A stretch of 64,000 nt of DNA, from positions 620,001 through 684,000 of the forward strand of contig OZ024666.1 in NCBI GenBank assembly GCA_964016415.1. The letters run 5' to 3'. Positions 49,425-59,144 of this stretch are shown one piece after another. The stretch comes from Erwinia sp. (GTDB taxonomy: Bacteria; Pseudomonadota; Gammaproteobacteria; Enterobacterales; Enterobacteriaceae). The position numbers were made by a program, and so were the translations under genes. The notes below the pieces were generated by a model. The model saw only the letters and a list, made by a program, of their open reading frames with translations. It made no database searches and was not told where the DNA came from. Position 1 is the first letter of the stretch. Every line of letters begins with the position of its first letter.

Positions 49425-50159
49425 ATGATGATAAAAAAAGTAGCATTTATTCTTACTCTCATAATGTGTTTCTCATCGGGCGTGTTTGCCCGGGAGCAAA
49501 CGATTCAACAAATAAATCTCAGCAATCCCCCCGCTCTGGCTGATTACCGTCTTGATTACGCAGAAATGCGTGACATCGCTAATGCGACTAAATTAGCACA
49601 TCGTGCTTTTTATGTACCCTCAGTTGGTCCCGATGCACAGTGGTTTGACGCAGTAAAAAAAGGCAATCTCGCTGAAGTTAAAAAGAGAGTGTCTGCAGGA
49701 CAACACCTTGAAGCTAAAGACGAGTCTATGTTTGGTCAGACAGCACTAGGCTGGGCAGCATTTATTGGTTACCTGGATGTAGTTGAGTATCTGGTAAATC
49801 AAGGTGCTGATTTATTTGCAACTGACCGGGCTGATGTAAAAAATGTCTTGAAATCTGCAGTACTGGGGAAAAATGTAGAAGTTGTAAAATATATTTATCC
49901 TAAGCTGAAAGGCCAGGTCGAAATTAATGATCAAAAATTAGATAACGAGGGTGAGTCGTTGTTAATGATAGCAGCGAGCAATAATAGAATCGATATCGTG
50001 AAATATTTAATTGAAAATGGAGCCGAACTTAACCTGGTCAGTCAGCAGCTTGATCAGAGTGCACTGAGTTATGCATGTGGTAAAGGGCATCAGGATATGG
50101 TGAAATTACTGATCGATGCAGGTGCTGTCAATCATCGTATTAACAGTCCTGGCTGTTAA
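49425..50159 (+). CDS. periplasmic ankyrin-repeat protein
   Basis: This 244-residue protein has a signal peptide (MIKKVAFILTLIMCFSSGVFA) and at least three ankyrin repeats: GQTALGWAAFIGYLDVVEYLVNQGA (about 104-128), GESLLMIAASNNRIDIVKYLIENGA (about 176-200) and DQSALSYACGKGHQDMVKLLIDAGA (about 210-234). Periplasmic ankyrin proteins are often paired with catalases or serve as protein inhibitors. Here the neighbour is hiuH, 135 bases downstream and co-oriented. Absent from the E. coli mscS-argO interval, it is an insertion into the core order. The upstream region is A/T-rich. Confidence 0.75.
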   Translation: MMIKKVAFILTLIMCFSSGVFAREQTIQQINLSNPPALADYRLDYAEMRDIANATKLAHRAFYVPSVGPDAQWFDAVKKGNLAEVKKRVSAGQHLEAKDESMFGQTALGWAAFIGYLDVVEYLVNQGADLFATDRADVKNVLKSAVLGKNVEVVKYIYPKLKGQVEINDQKLDNEGESLLMIAASNNRIDIVKYLIENGAELNLVSQQLDQSALSYACGKGHQDMVKLLIDAGAVNHRINSPGC

Positions 50160-50294
50160 GTAGTAAATATCCTTAGGCACTTACCACCTCGTTTTATCGG
50201 GTGTTTTGAGATTATTGAGGCCATTACCAGCTGATACTCTGTTAAATAGTAATCATGAAATAAGTTTATTTTTTTCAATGCAAAGGAGATTAGA

Positions 50295-50720
50295 ATGAGA
50301 AAGTTACAACGTTGCATAGCTCTTGTCGCGGTTATTTTTTTATCCGCTATCGGAACTGCTCAGGCTGCAGATGTGCCGTATCAACTGAGTACCCATATTC
50401 TTGATATAGCGAAGGGTATGCCCGCTCAGAATGTTGAAGTTGAACTTTATCAACAGGATGTACAGGAAACCTGGCACGTTGTTGGTAAAGGAATTACTGA
50501 TAAGAACGGCAGGATCAGTACATTTCTTCCCCTGCAGGAAGGTAAAGATAATCACGGAGTCTATAAGCTAAAATTTATGACTCAGCCTTATTTTAAGGCG
50601 CAACAGCAAACGAGTTTCTATCCTTACATTGAAGTCGTCTTCCAGATAGAAGGTAATAATCACTATCATGTACCTATTACGTTAAGCAACTACGGCTATT
50701 CAACTTACCGTGGCAGCTGA
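50295..50720 (+). CDS. hiuH: 5-hydroxyisourate hydrolase, periplasmic
   Basis: This 141-residue transthyretin-related protein has a signal peptide (residues 1-24, cleavage after AQA). Mature motifs are LSTHILDIAKGMPAQNVEVELYQ at the N-terminus, FYPYIEVVFQI and the C-terminal tetrapeptide YRGS in HYHVPITLSNYGYSTYRGS, the mark of the enzyme rather than the hormone carrier. It hydrolyses 5-hydroxyisourate on the way from urate to allantoin. It connects to hpxA/hpxB and the permease hpxC at 11-15 kb. It is followed by a hairpin (50741-50762). Confidence 0.92.
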   Translation: MRKLQRCIALVAVIFLSAIGTAQAADVPYQLSTHILDIAKGMPAQNVEVELYQQDVQETWHVVGKGITDKNGRISTFLPLQEGKDNHGVYKLKFMTQPYFKAQQQTSFYPYIEVVFQIEGNNHYHVPITLSNYGYSTYRGS

Positions 50721-50740
50721 GTTGTAAAGGTCCGGGGATG

Positions 50741-50762
50741 GAACCAGATAACTGTCTGGTTC
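50741..50762 (+). terminator. hairpin after hiuH
   Basis: GAACCAGA (50741-50748) and TCTGGTTC (50755-50762) form a perfect 8-bp stem with a 6-base loop, followed by TGTCG. It is 20 bases after the hiuH stop. Confidence 0.55.
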
Positions 50763-50993
50763 TGTCGATATCATCTGTGGCTTTATTAGTATTATTTTTT
50801 CCACGATGGTTGTTATTTTACACATACTAACAGATAGATCTGCATTTTTTAATCAGCGTATAAATAAACGTCCGCAACAACAATCATTTCCAAATGACTA
50901 TCAGTTCTTCTAATTATCAATCACAAAATTTAATTATCCCTGCTTGGTTAATATCATTAGACTGCCCTTCCGATGAAATGAGGAGCAGTAACA

Positions 50994-51597
50994 ATGTTAG
51001 GAGTATATTTGCAGGGAATGGCGTTAGGGGCAGCGTTAATTATTCCGTTAGGCCCGCAGAATGTCTTTGTGATGAATCAGGGAATCAAACGTCAGTATCC
51101 TATGATGGTGGCAGGATTATGCACTTTTAGCGATATTCTGTTACTCAATGCCGGAATTTTTGGTGGCAGTGCATTGTTAAGTCAGTCACCGCTACTGATG
51201 ACTCTAATTAGCTGGTGTGGTGCCGCTTTTATGCTGGGGGGCATTCCGCGTTGCATTGCATCCTGCAGATATTACTGAGGCAGCTATTATTGAACCTCGT
51301 AGCCGCTGGCAGTTGTTGCTTGCGTCGATGGCTGTAACCTGGCTCAATTCTCATGTGTATATCGATACCTTTGTGGTGCTTGGCAGCCTCGGTGGACAAT
51401 TGCCGCAGGTACAACGTATTTGGTTCTCTTTGGGTGCTTGCAGTGCTTCCTTTATATGGTTTTTTGGTCTGGCGTTGCTGGCTTTCTGGTTATCGCCTTG
51501 GTTAAGAAGTATGCGGGTTCAGCGTGTGATAAATGGCCTGGTGTGTATAATTATGTGGGCGTTGGCATGCAAACTTTTGTTTCAGAGCCCGACCTGA
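50994..51597 (+). pseudogene. argO: arginine exporter ArgO, frameshifted
   Basis: AGGAG (50981-50985) precedes the ATG. The first frame gives the LysE-family N-terminus ([28 protein letters not shown]) and runs off near 51236 into [12 protein letters not shown]-stop. The remaining C-terminus is in another frame from there (GAFRVALHP... AVTWLNSHVYIDTFVVLGSLGGQL... FFGLALLAFWLSPWL) to the stop at 51597. The switch is at a G6 run (51236-51241). The junction also seems a few residues shorter than E. coli ArgO (211 residues), so a small deletion is more likely than one extra G. The exporter is probably lost although its activator argP is intact. Confidence 0.75.
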
Positions 51598-51661
51598 TGA
51601 CGTGTTAACTCTCTTAGGTGTGGTTGTAGCGCATTATGCGCATAGTAAAGAGGCAATACAG

Positions 51662-52390
51662 ATGAAAGTTAAACAACTGATGAGTGCATGTGTTCTACTG
51701 ACGGGAAGTATTGCTTGTGCTACTCAGGCAGAAGGCTTACCCGATAGCCCGTACATTGTGACCGCCGGGGAAGCAAGTATAGAGGTGGTTCCTGATGTTG
51801 TGACACTCTATATTGATGTCAATGTTTCAGCTAAAACTGCCGTGGAAGCGAAAAAAGAAGTTGATCAGCGTGTAGCAGCCTATTATGCCTTTCTTAAAAA
51901 GAACAATATTACAGAGAAACAGGTAAGTGCAGCGAATCTGTCAACACAGGCAGAATATGATTACAGCAAAACCGGAAAAGCGACAGCAAAAGGCTACCGG
52001 GCTTTCCGGCAATTACAGGTAAATATAACTACGCTGGATACGATTAATGAGTTGCTTGATGGCGCGCTGGCTTCGGGACTCAACGATATCCGCTCGATAG
52101 AGCCCGGTGTTATTTCACCAGAGCAATATCAGGCGAAAGTGCGCCAGGAAGCGATCAACAACGCAATTGATCAGGCAAAGGCAATGGCAAGCGGTTTTAA
52201 TACCCAACTGGGGCCAGTGTACAGCATCCGTTATCACACTGATGGTGCGATGCCAATGCCACAACTCAGAGCAATGGCGATGTCTGCTGACAGCAGCAAA
52301 CAGTATGTTGAACGTAGTTATGAGTTACAAACCGTCCGATTCAATGATCGGGTTGATGTGGTGTTTGAACTTCGTCACCCGGCACCCTAG
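51662..52390 (+). CDS. yggE: YggE, exported SIMPL-domain protein
   Basis: The start at 51662 (MKVKQLMSACVLLTGSIACATQAEG) gives 242 residues (E. coli 246), with a signal peptide cleaved near residue 23. The SIMPL domain starts GEASIEVVPDVVTLYIDV and contains SAANLSTQAEYDY, GYRAFRQLQV and LGPVYSIRYH. YggE limits oxidative stress in E. coli by unknown means. It lies between argO and argP as in E. coli. Confidence 0.93.
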   Translation: MKVKQLMSACVLLTGSIACATQAEGLPDSPYIVTAGEASIEVVPDVVTLYIDVNVSAKTAVEAKKEVDQRVAAYYAFLKKNNITEKQVSAANLSTQAEYDYSKTGKATAKGYRAFRQLQVNITTLDTINELLDGALASGLNDIRSIEPGVISPEQYQAKVRQEAINNAIDQAKAMASGFNTQLGPVYSIRYHTDGAMPMPQLRAMAMSADSSKQYVERSYELQTVRFNDRVDVVFELRHPAP

Positions 52391-52427
52391 TGAGGCAATG
52401 TTTCTTCTCCTGAGTACCCTCCCGGTC

Positions 52428-53321
52428 TTAATCCTGTCGTAGCACCCGGTGACCGTAGGTAAGCAGCGCCTCGGTGACCTGGCGCATCAAACGACTTTCA
52501 GGCGCAAAACGATGCCAGTAAAGCATCTGCCGCTGAAAAAGTCCTGGGGTCAGATCAATCAGCTCACCATGTTGCAGTTCATGTTCTATCTGCAGATGAG
52601 GAATCATACAGCAGGTGGTGCCCTGACGGGCCAGCTGAACAAAGGCTTCTGAGGAATTAACGATATGGCAAGGGACACTACCGGGCGATAAATCAAAATT
52701 TTGCTGCAGAAAGGCCTGATGCATGTCATCGAGATGATCAAAAGCAACCGCCGGTGCCTTAAGTAAAGCCGAACGCGTCACGCCATTAGGAAAGTAGCGT
52801 TCAGCGAAAGGCAGAGATGCGACGAAGATATAATCAAGCGCGCCTATTTTGTCCACCAGACAACTGGGTAGTGGTTGTGGCTGGATACTGACAGCCCCCA
52901 CGACTTCACCACGACGCAGACGTTCCTGAGTGCGTGTTTCGTCTTCGATCTGAATATTCAGCCTGATTGGGGAGTCATGGAGCACCGTTTTCAGTGCCGG
53001 AAGCAACCAGGTTGCCAGACTGTCAGCATTGACAGCAAGTGATAACAGTAATGGTGTATTACCATTTTGTTCATCGCCTAACCACTCTTCTTCCAGCAAT
53101 TCAACCTGATGAAGCAGCGCCAGAAGCTTTTGGCCCTGCTCAGTGGGACGTGGAGGAACAGTGCGAACCAATAAGGGTTGGCCAAACAGCGTTTCCAGCT
53201 GTTTGATACGTTGTGAAACGGCAGACTGAGTGATACATAGCTTCTGCGCGGCCCTGTCAAAACCACGCTCGCGGATAACGGCATCAAGTGCTTGTAGCGT
53301 ACGGTAATCCGGGCGTTTCAT
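52428..53321 (-). CDS. argP: LysR-family regulator ArgP (IciA)
   Basis: This 297-residue protein has the E. coli length. The LysR helix-turn-helix ([39 protein letters not shown]) is followed by the effector domain binding arginine/lysine ([36 protein letters not shown]). It activates argO, which is broken in this genome, and other amino acid genes such as dapB and gdhA. It may therefore have kept its other targets. Confidence 0.95.
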   Translation of the reverse strand: MKRPDYRTLQALDAVIRERGFDRAAQKLCITQSAVSQRIKQLETLFGQPLLVRTVPPRPTEQGQKLLALLHQVELLEEEWLGDEQNGNTPLLLSLAVNADSLATWLLPALKTVLHDSPIRLNIQIEDETRTQERLRRGEVVGAVSIQPQPLPSCLVDKIGALDYIFVASLPFAERYFPNGVTRSALLKAPAVAFDHLDDMHQAFLQQNFDLSPGSVPCHIVNSSEAFVQLARQGTTCCMIPHLQIEHELQHGELIDLTPGLFQRQMLYWHRFAPESRLMRQVTEALLTYGHRVLRQD

Positions 53322-53507
53322 CTTGTCTGTCGTCTCTGTAACGTAAAGGAGTCTGCACTATGCCACATTTTTGTGCTTTCCGGCTGAAAACTGCGGGGAT
53401 TTTTAACTGTCATTTTTATTTTCTGCGTGATATGCGCTAACCGAACGATGTTTTCTCTGGCTATTGCTTTATACTAGCGCAACACTGAGGCCGCAGGGAT
53501 AAAATAC

Positions 53508-54170
53508 GTGTTATCACAGGATGAGTTGAAAAAAGCAGTGGGCTGGGCTGCTCTGGAGTATGTCAAACCCGGCACGGTAGTGGGGGTAGGGACTGGTTCT
53601 ACGGCAGCACATTTTATTGATGCACTGGGTACGGTAAAGCATCAGATTCAGGGCGCAGTATCCAGCTCAGTTGCTTCCACAGAGAAACTCCTCGCTTTAG
53701 GCATTCCGGTACTTGATCTCAATAGTGTCGATACCCTCTCGGTCTATGTCGATGGTGCCGATGAGATCAATCCCCAACTGCAAATGATCAAAGGTGGTGG
53801 TGCCGCGCTGACGCGTGAAAAAATCATCGCGGCTGTCGCAGAAAAGTTTGTCTGCATTGCTGATGCCTCTAAGCAGGTCGATATTCTGGGTGCGTTTCCT
53901 TTGCCTGTTGAAGTGATCCCGATGGCGCGCAGTTACGTCGCGCGTGAGCTGGTAAAACTGGGGGGGGTACCTGAGTATCGTCAGCAGGTAGTCACAGATA
54001 ACGGTAATGTCATCCTGGATGTACGTAATTTGCAGATTGTTGATCCACAAGGCCTTGAGCGCGCCATTAATGCATTGCCTGGCGTGGTCTGTGTCGGATT
54101 ATTTGCCGCGCGTGGTGCAGATATTGCCCTGATTGGTTCCGCGCAAGGAATAATCAAAATTACTCAATGA
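53508..54170 (+). CDS. rpiA: ribose-5-phosphate isomerase A
   Basis: This 220-residue protein (E. coli 219) has the motifs [46 protein letters not shown] and [14 protein letters not shown]. It interconverts ribose 5-phosphate and ribulose 5-phosphate. It is divergent from argP, as in E. coli. GTG start with upstream sequence GCAGGGATAAAATAC (weak ribosome-binding site). Confidence 0.96.
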   Translation: MLSQDELKKAVGWAALEYVKPGTVVGVGTGSTAAHFIDALGTVKHQIQGAVSSSVASTEKLLALGIPVLDLNSVDTLSVYVDGADEINPQLQMIKGGGAALTREKIIAAVAEKFVCIADASKQVDILGAFPLPVEVIPMARSYVARELVKLGGVPEYRQQVVTDNGNVILDVRNLQIVDPQGLERAINALPGVVCVGLFAARGADIALIGSAQGIIKITQ

Positions 54171-54432
54171 TGTGGATTCACTGAGTGTGATATTCACGTT
54201 GAGGCTGGCAGGGGGCTCAACATTAAGTCAAAGGCCCGATGTCGTGTAACGTTGATATGGGCCTGTTCAGGTATTGAGCTTTCACACTGAGATATGCCTG
54301 ACACGATTGACCAGTAGTTGGGTTAGTGTTGCTCTGGCGGTATAGTTTGTTATGTTGACAGTAAGATCGACCTGCCCTGCAAGTCATTACAGGGGGTCGG
54401 TATCTCTGAAGTCTGCTAAATAAGGTCTGGAA

Positions 54433-55668
54433 ATGGCAAAAGTATCACTGGAGAAAGAGAAGATTAAGTTTCTGTTGGTGGAAGGGGTACATCAGACTGC
54501 AATTGAGAATCTGCGTGCCGCTGGTTATACCAATATAGAATTTCATAAAGGCGCTCTGGACAGCGAAGCGCTCAAAGCATCCATCCGTGATGCGCACTTT
54601 ATTGGCATCCGCTCGCGTACCCACCTCAGCGAAGAAATTTTTGCAGCCGCAGAAAAACTGGTTGCGGTAGGTTGTTTCTGCATCGGGACTAATCAGGTTG
54701 ATCTGAACGCCGCCGCGCGACGTGGTGTTCCGGTTTTCAATGCTCCCTTCTCCAATACACGTTCAGTGGCTGAGCTGGTGATTGGTGAATTATTACTGAT
54801 GTTGCGCGGCGTACCTGCGGCAAACGCCAAAGCGCACCGTGGTATCTGGAATAAGCTGGCGGTAGGTTCCTATGAAGCGCGCGGCAAAAAACTGGGTATT
54901 ATCGGCTACGGGCATATAGGTATGCAGCTCGGTGTGCTGGCTGAAAGCCTCGGTATGCATGTTTATTTTTATGATATTGAAAGTAAACTTCCTCTCGGTA
55001 ATGCCACGCAAGTGGGGCAGTTAGCCGACTTGCTGGCGATGAGCGACATCGTCAGTCTGCATGTGCCTGAGACCGCATCGACACAGAATATGATGGATGC
55101 CGCAGCGCTGGCAATGATGAAGCCTGGCGCAATGCTGATCAATGCCTCAAGAGGGACAGTGGTCGATATTCCTGCTTTGTGTGAGGTTCTGGCCTCTAAG
55201 CATCTTTCTGGTGCCGCGATCGATGTTTTTCCTGAAGAGCCAGCGACAAACAGTGATCCATTCATCTCCCCGCTGTGTGAGTTTGATAACGTTATCCTGA
55301 CCCCTCATATAGGTGGTTCTACTCAGGAAGCGCAGGAAAACATCGGTGTGGAAGTAGCAGGGAAACTGGCTAAATACTCCGATAACGGTTCGACTCTCTC
55401 AGCGGTTAATTTTCCTGAAGTGTCACTGCCGATGCATGGAGATGAAAGCCGTTTGTTGCATATTCATGAAAATCGTCCTGGTGTACTCACTGCAATCAAC
55501 CAGATTTTCGCTGAGCAGGGGATTAACATTGCTGCACAGTATCTGCAAACCACACCGCAAATGGGTTATGTAGTCATTGATGTCGATGCCGCGCAGGATG
55601 TAGCAGATACAGCCATCCAGCTGATGAAAGCGATTCCTGGTACCATTCGCGCACGTTTGCTTTATTAA
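54433..55668 (+). CDS. serA: D-3-phosphoglycerate dehydrogenase
   Basis: This 411-residue protein (E. coli 410) starts MAKVSLEKEKIKFLLVEGVHQ. It has the NAD-binding GYGHIGMQLGVLAESLGMHVYFYD, the catalytic His in LTPHIGGSTQEAQENIG and a C-terminal ACT domain (DESRLLHIHENRPGVLTAINQIF) that senses serine. It is the first enzyme of serine synthesis and is fed by glycolysis at 3-phosphoglycerate, just below the Pgk step. It is followed by a strong bidirectional terminator. Confidence 0.96.
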   Translation: MAKVSLEKEKIKFLLVEGVHQTAIENLRAAGYTNIEFHKGALDSEALKASIRDAHFIGIRSRTHLSEEIFAAAEKLVAVGCFCIGTNQVDLNAAARRGVPVFNAPFSNTRSVAELVIGELLLMLRGVPAANAKAHRGIWNKLAVGSYEARGKKLGIIGYGHIGMQLGVLAESLGMHVYFYDIESKLPLGNATQVGQLADLLAMSDIVSLHVPETASTQNMMDAAALAMMKPGAMLINASRGTVVDIPALCEVLASKHLSGAAIDVFPEEPATNSDPFISPLCEFDNVILTPHIGGSTQEAQENIGVEVAGKLAKYSDNGSTLSAVNFPEVSLPMHGDESRLLHIHENRPGVLTAINQIFAEQGINIAAQYLQTTPQMGYVVIDVDAAQDVADTAIQLMKAIPGTIRARLLY

Positions 55669-55691
55669 TTTGCGTGATAAGTGCATTATCA

Positions 55692-55716
55692 GGGGGCATT
55701 GGATGCCCCCTTTTTT
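55692..55716. terminator. terminator between convergent serA and ygfA
   Basis: GGGGGCAT (55692-55699) and ATGCCCCC (55703-55710) form a perfect 8-bp stem with a TGG loop, followed by TTTTTT. The ygfA stop (55715-55717) sits in the T-run, so one element serves both convergent genes. Confidence 0.9.
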
Positions 55717-56332
55717 ATGGCTGAATGGTCTCATATAAATGCTGCGGCCACTGCCAGAGTCTGGATGGGGTGATCAGAACCGGCAGTGGAATGTCCCATG
55801 CTTCGTCAGGCAAAGTATTCACCTGCTGACAATCATGTGCGAACCCTACAGGAAGCAATCGATAATTGCGCCAGTTCTGTAAGGTACGATCATAAAATCC
55901 CCCACCTATACCGAGGCGTTTTCCTGTACTGTCAAAAGCCACCAATGGAACCATCACCACATCCAGTTCACTCAGTGGTATCAAATGTCGAATATCCAGT
56001 TGTGGTTCAGCAATGCCCAGTGGGTTTTTGACCAGAGGTGTGTTTTTTTCATAACGCAGAAACTGCAGTTGCCCGGCAGAAAAAGGATGAATAACAGGCA
56101 AATAAACTTGTTTATGGTTTTGCCAGAGTTGTTCAATTAATGGGTGGCTATTGATTTCACCGTCAAAAGAGAGAAACAAGGCGACAGAGCTGGCCGTTTG
56201 CAGTGGTGGAAATTGCATTGCGCGCTGCGCAGCCTGTTGTGCAGCGTGATGTTGTTGCTGTTGTGTCAGGCTACGGCGGCGTTGCCGTACCTGCTGGCGC
56301 AGTGACTGGCGATCACTCGGATATGTTTCCAT
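55715..56332 (-). CDS. fau: 5-formyltetrahydrofolate cyclo-ligase
   Basis: This 205-residue protein (also called YgfA) has an N-terminal Arg/Gln-rich helix with SLTQQQQHHAAQ and the C-terminal ATP/Mg motif RLGIGGGFYDRTLQNW. It activates 5-formyl-THF to methenyl-THF using ATP, serving one-carbon metabolism next to serA and gcv. It is co-transcribed with 6S RNA in enterobacteria, and this operon arrangement is seen here (ssrS lies just upstream). Confidence 0.93.
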   Translation of the reverse strand: METYPSDRQSLRQQVRQRRRSLTQQQQHHAAQQAAQRAMQFPPLQTASSVALFLSFDGEINSHPLIEQLWQNHKQVYLPVIHPFSAGQLQFLRYEKNTPLVKNPLGIAEPQLDIRHLIPLSELDVVMVPLVAFDSTGKRLGIGGGFYDRTLQNWRNYRLLPVGFAHDCQQVNTLPDEAWDIPLPVLITPSRLWQWPQHLYETIQP

Positions 56333-56486
56333 ATGAGGCTCATTGTAGCAAAAGGTGTTCAGCGAGGATTCTTAACCATCATCGCTACGCAACGGGCATC
56401 GTATCAAATAAATATCATAAATGGGAATGTGGCGGGCGATATCCTGAAGAACAGCAGGCTATCATTAGAACTAATCAGAAAGATTG

Positions 56487-56670
56487 GGGATCTCCGAGAT
56501 GCCGCTGCAGGCTGTAACCCTTGAACCCTTGGTTCAAGGTGAGTATGCCGCCGCAACCATCAGGCTTCTCGGTCGAACCGAGCTTGCACACAGGTTACAG
56601 AGCGCCACACTCTGTTGGTATGAAATATCGGCTCAGGGGACTGGCCCGCTTGCAAACATCTCAGAGAATT
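56487..56670 (-). ncRNA. ssrS: 6S RNA
   Basis: On the minus strand an about 184-base RNA runs from AATTCTCTGAGATG (56670) to GGCATCTCGGAGATCCCC (56487), the ends pairing to close the molecule. Conserved features are GCGGGCCAGTCCCCTGAGCC near the 5' side and the CTTGAACCAAGGGTTCAAGG block near the 3' side, with the large internal bubble between. 6S RNA mimics an open promoter and holds sigma-70 RNA polymerase in stationary phase. It lies between zapA and ygfA, its usual location. Confidence 0.93.
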
Positions 56671-56710
56671 TTTATTTCATAAAGACTATAGCACAGTTAT
56701 CCGCTGAACG

Positions 56711-57040
56711 TCATTCAAAGGTTGTTCCGGGCCGTTCAGTAATGCGACCTTGCTCAAGCAATGCCTGCTCAATCGTCTGTTGCAACATACGGATGCGCTG
56801 TTCCATGTTACTGGCATAATCACGAGTTTTGGTTTTTTCCTGTGCCAGCTCATGGCAAATGTTCAGTGCGGCAATAAAAACCAGTTGCTCGGTGTTTGTG
56901 ACACGGGTACGAACTTTCAGGTCATGCAACCGCTGATCGAGATCTTGTGCGGCAGCATTGAGAGCATCGTGCTGTTCCGGTGGGCAATTTACACGCAATG
57001 AACGACCAAAAATTTGAATATCAACGGGTTGTGCAGACAT
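56711..57040 (-). CDS. zapA: cell division protein ZapA
   Basis: This 109-residue protein (E. coli 109) starts [34 protein letters not shown], the ZapA N-terminal globular domain, and continues as a long coiled coil. It bundles FtsZ filaments at mid-cell. It is divergent from ygfB and stands upstream of 6S RNA. Confidence 0.95.
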   Translation of the reverse strand: MSAQPVDIQIFGRSLRVNCPPEQHDALNAAAQDLDQRLHDLKVRTRVTNTEQLVFIAALNICHELAQEKTKTRDYASNMEQRIRMLQQTIEQALLEQGRITERPGTTFE

Positions 57041-57203
57041 GTCACCATCCTGATTGCATTTCTGTGCATGCTCATGGCGAACGTTGCTGCCGCATGCACT
57101 ACCTTAATCACCCCTGTGTGAAGAAACCATCCCTTTAATGGCATCATTGAGGCACCTGGTGGTAGCATATCACGAACTTCTTCCAGCAACGATGATCAAA
57201 AGA

Positions 57204-57794
57204 ATGCCACTATCAAAAACGCTCACTTCACCCAATTACACGCAGCTGGCTGATGCTCTGAAACAACAGGGCGTGGCTATGTCTCCGGCCGAGATGCACG
57301 GTCTGCTAACAGGTATGATTGCCGGAGGTTATCAATCCAGCCACTGGCAGAGTCAGGTTTATGATCTAACCAATGATGGTCTGGCTTTTTCTCAGGTATT
57401 ATTACACCCGTTACAAGAGCTGTATCAAAGCATCAGTGATACTCTCGCAGATGAAGGTTTCCTGTTTCAGCTGTTTTTACCCGAGGGTGAGAGTGTCACT
57501 TTGTTCGACCGTGCGGATGAACTGGCTGGCTGGGTTAATCATTTTCTGTTAGGGCTCGGTATCAGCCAGCCGGGACTCGACAAAGTGAAAGGGGAAACTG
57601 GCGAGGCGATTGATGATCTGCGTACCATCGGTCAACTAGGGTATGATGACGATGAAGAGCCGGAGGCGTTCGGGCAGGCGCTTGAAGAGGTGATTGAGTA
57701 TGTACGCGTTGCGGTACTACTCTGTTATGACACCTTTGTTCACTCTCACACTTTCACCCAGGCAGAATCAGTGAATAAACCGACACTCCATTAG
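57204..57794 (+). CDS. ygfB: YgfB (UPF0149) family protein
   Basis: The ATG at 57204 gives 196 residues (E. coli about 194) and places [22 protein letters not shown] at the family position. Other blocks are [37 protein letters not shown] and [21 protein letters not shown]. An in-frame start at 57192 is possible. The function in E. coli is unknown; in Pseudomonas a homologue represses cell-wall recycling genes. It precedes pepP. Confidence 0.9.
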   Translation: MPLSKTLTSPNYTQLADALKQQGVAMSPAEMHGLLTGMIAGGYQSSHWQSQVYDLTNDGLAFSQVLLHPLQELYQSISDTLADEGFLFQLFLPEGESVTLFDRADELAGWVNHFLLGLGISQPGLDKVKGETGEAIDDLRTIGQLGYDDDEEPEAFGQALEEVIEYVRVAVLLCYDTFVHSHTFTQAESVNKPTLH

Positions 57795-57830
57795 TGTTGT
57801 CATGTTATAGCCGAATTAGAGGAGAAACTG

Positions 57831-59144
57831 ATGCCACAGCAATTGTTTGTGCAGCGCCGTCAGGCACTGCTGGAAAAGATGGCGCCTGCCAGTGCGGCGG
57901 TGATTTTCTCAGCCCCTGAGGTAATCCGTAGCAATGACAGCGAGTACCCCTATCGACAAAATAGCGACTTTTGGTATCTGACCGGTTTCAATGAGCCGCA
58001 ATCTGCGCTGCTGTTGATTAAAAGTGACGAGAAACATATTCACAGTATTCTTTTCAATCGCCTGCGTGATAAACAGGCAGAAACCTGGACAGGCCGTCGT
58101 CTTGGCCAGGAAGCAGCACCGAAGAAATTACACATCGATCGCGCCCTACCGTTTAATGAAATTGCGCTGCACTTGCCCCAACTTTTTAATGGTCTGGATA
58201 TCATCTATCACGCTTGCGGTTATCACTCCGGTGCTGATGAACTGGTCTTTTCGGCACTAGAGACTCTGCGGAAGGGGGCAAGACAAAAACTGAGTGCTCC
58301 AGCAACTCTGACAGACTGGCGTCCCTGGGTACATGAAATGCGTCTGTTTAAATCCCCCGATGAACTGGCGATATTACGCCAGGCTGGCACAATCAGTGCT
58401 CTGGCACATACCAGGGCAATGCTAATTTGTCGCCCTGGTATGTATGAGTATCAGCTGGAGGGGGGAATTCATCATGAGTTTACCCGGCATGGTGCCCGTT
58501 ATCCTGCTTACAGTACCATTGTGGGAGCGGGAGCCAATGGCTGCATCCTTCATTACACTGAAAATGAAAGCAAATTGCTTGATGGTGAGCTGGTCTTGAT
58601 TGATGCTGGTTGTGAGCTACAGGGCTATGCTGGCGACATTACCCGCACTTTTCCGGTGAATGGTAAATTTACCGCCCCGCAACGAGCGGTGTATGACATC
58701 GTCCTAGAAGCATTGAACCTGGCGTTGTCGCTCTACCGCCCGGGGACTACCATCCGCGAAGTAACAGACCAGGTTATCCGTACGATGGTGAGCGGATTGG
58801 TCAGGCTGGGTATTTTGACTGGTGATGTTGATGTTCTGGTAGAAGAGCAGGCATATCGGCCTTACTTTATGCACGGCCTGAGTCATGCCCTGGGGCTGGA
58901 TGTGCATGATGTGGGATTTTTGGGTCATGACCGTGATCGTCAACTGGAGCCCGGCATGGTAATCACGGTGGAGCCGGGACTCTACATTGCCCCTGATGCT
59001 GATGTTCCACCGCAATACCGGGGAATTGGTATCCGTGTTGAGGATGATATTGTGATCACCATTGATGGTAACGAAAATCTCACCGATGGCGTAGTGAAAG
59101 ACCCGGACGAAATTGAAGCATTAATGGCGGAAGCAAAACGATAA
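57831..59144 (+). CDS. pepP: Xaa-Pro aminopeptidase
   Basis: This 437-residue protein (E. coli 441) has an N-terminal creatinase-like domain and a pita-bread catalytic domain with the metal ligands: Asp in LIDAGCELQGYAGDITRTFP, His in HGLSHALGLDVHDVG, Glu in VITVEPGLYIAP and Glu in RVEDDIVIT. It removes N-terminal residues before proline. Its stop overlaps the ubiH start, as in the enterobacterial pepP-ubiH-ubiI operon. Confidence 0.96.
   Translation: MPQQLFVQRRQALLEKMAPASAAVIFSAPEVIRSNDSEYPYRQNSDFWYLTGFNEPQSALLLIKSDEKHIHSILFNRLRDKQAETWTGRRLGQEAAPKKLHIDRALPFNEIALHLPQLFNGLDIIYHACGYHSGADELVFSALETLRKGARQKLSAPATLTDWRPWVHEMRLFKSPDELAILRQAGTISALAHTRAMLICRPGMYEYQLEGGIHHEFTRHGARYPAYSTIVGAGANGCILHYTENESKLLDGELVLIDAGCELQGYAGDITRTFPVNGKFTAPQRAVYDIVLEALNLALSLYRPGTTIREVTDQVIRTMVSGLVRLGILTGDVDVLVEEQAYRPYFMHGLSHALGLDVHDVGFLGHDRDRQLEPGMVITVEPGLYIAPDADVPPQYRGIGIRVEDDIVITIDGNENLTDGVVKDPDEIEALMAEAKR

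Noticed and set aside
50994-51597. Programmed frameshift in argO
   Set aside because: The G6 run is not a known slippery heptamer in this frame, and several residues appear to be missing at the junction; a lesion is simpler.
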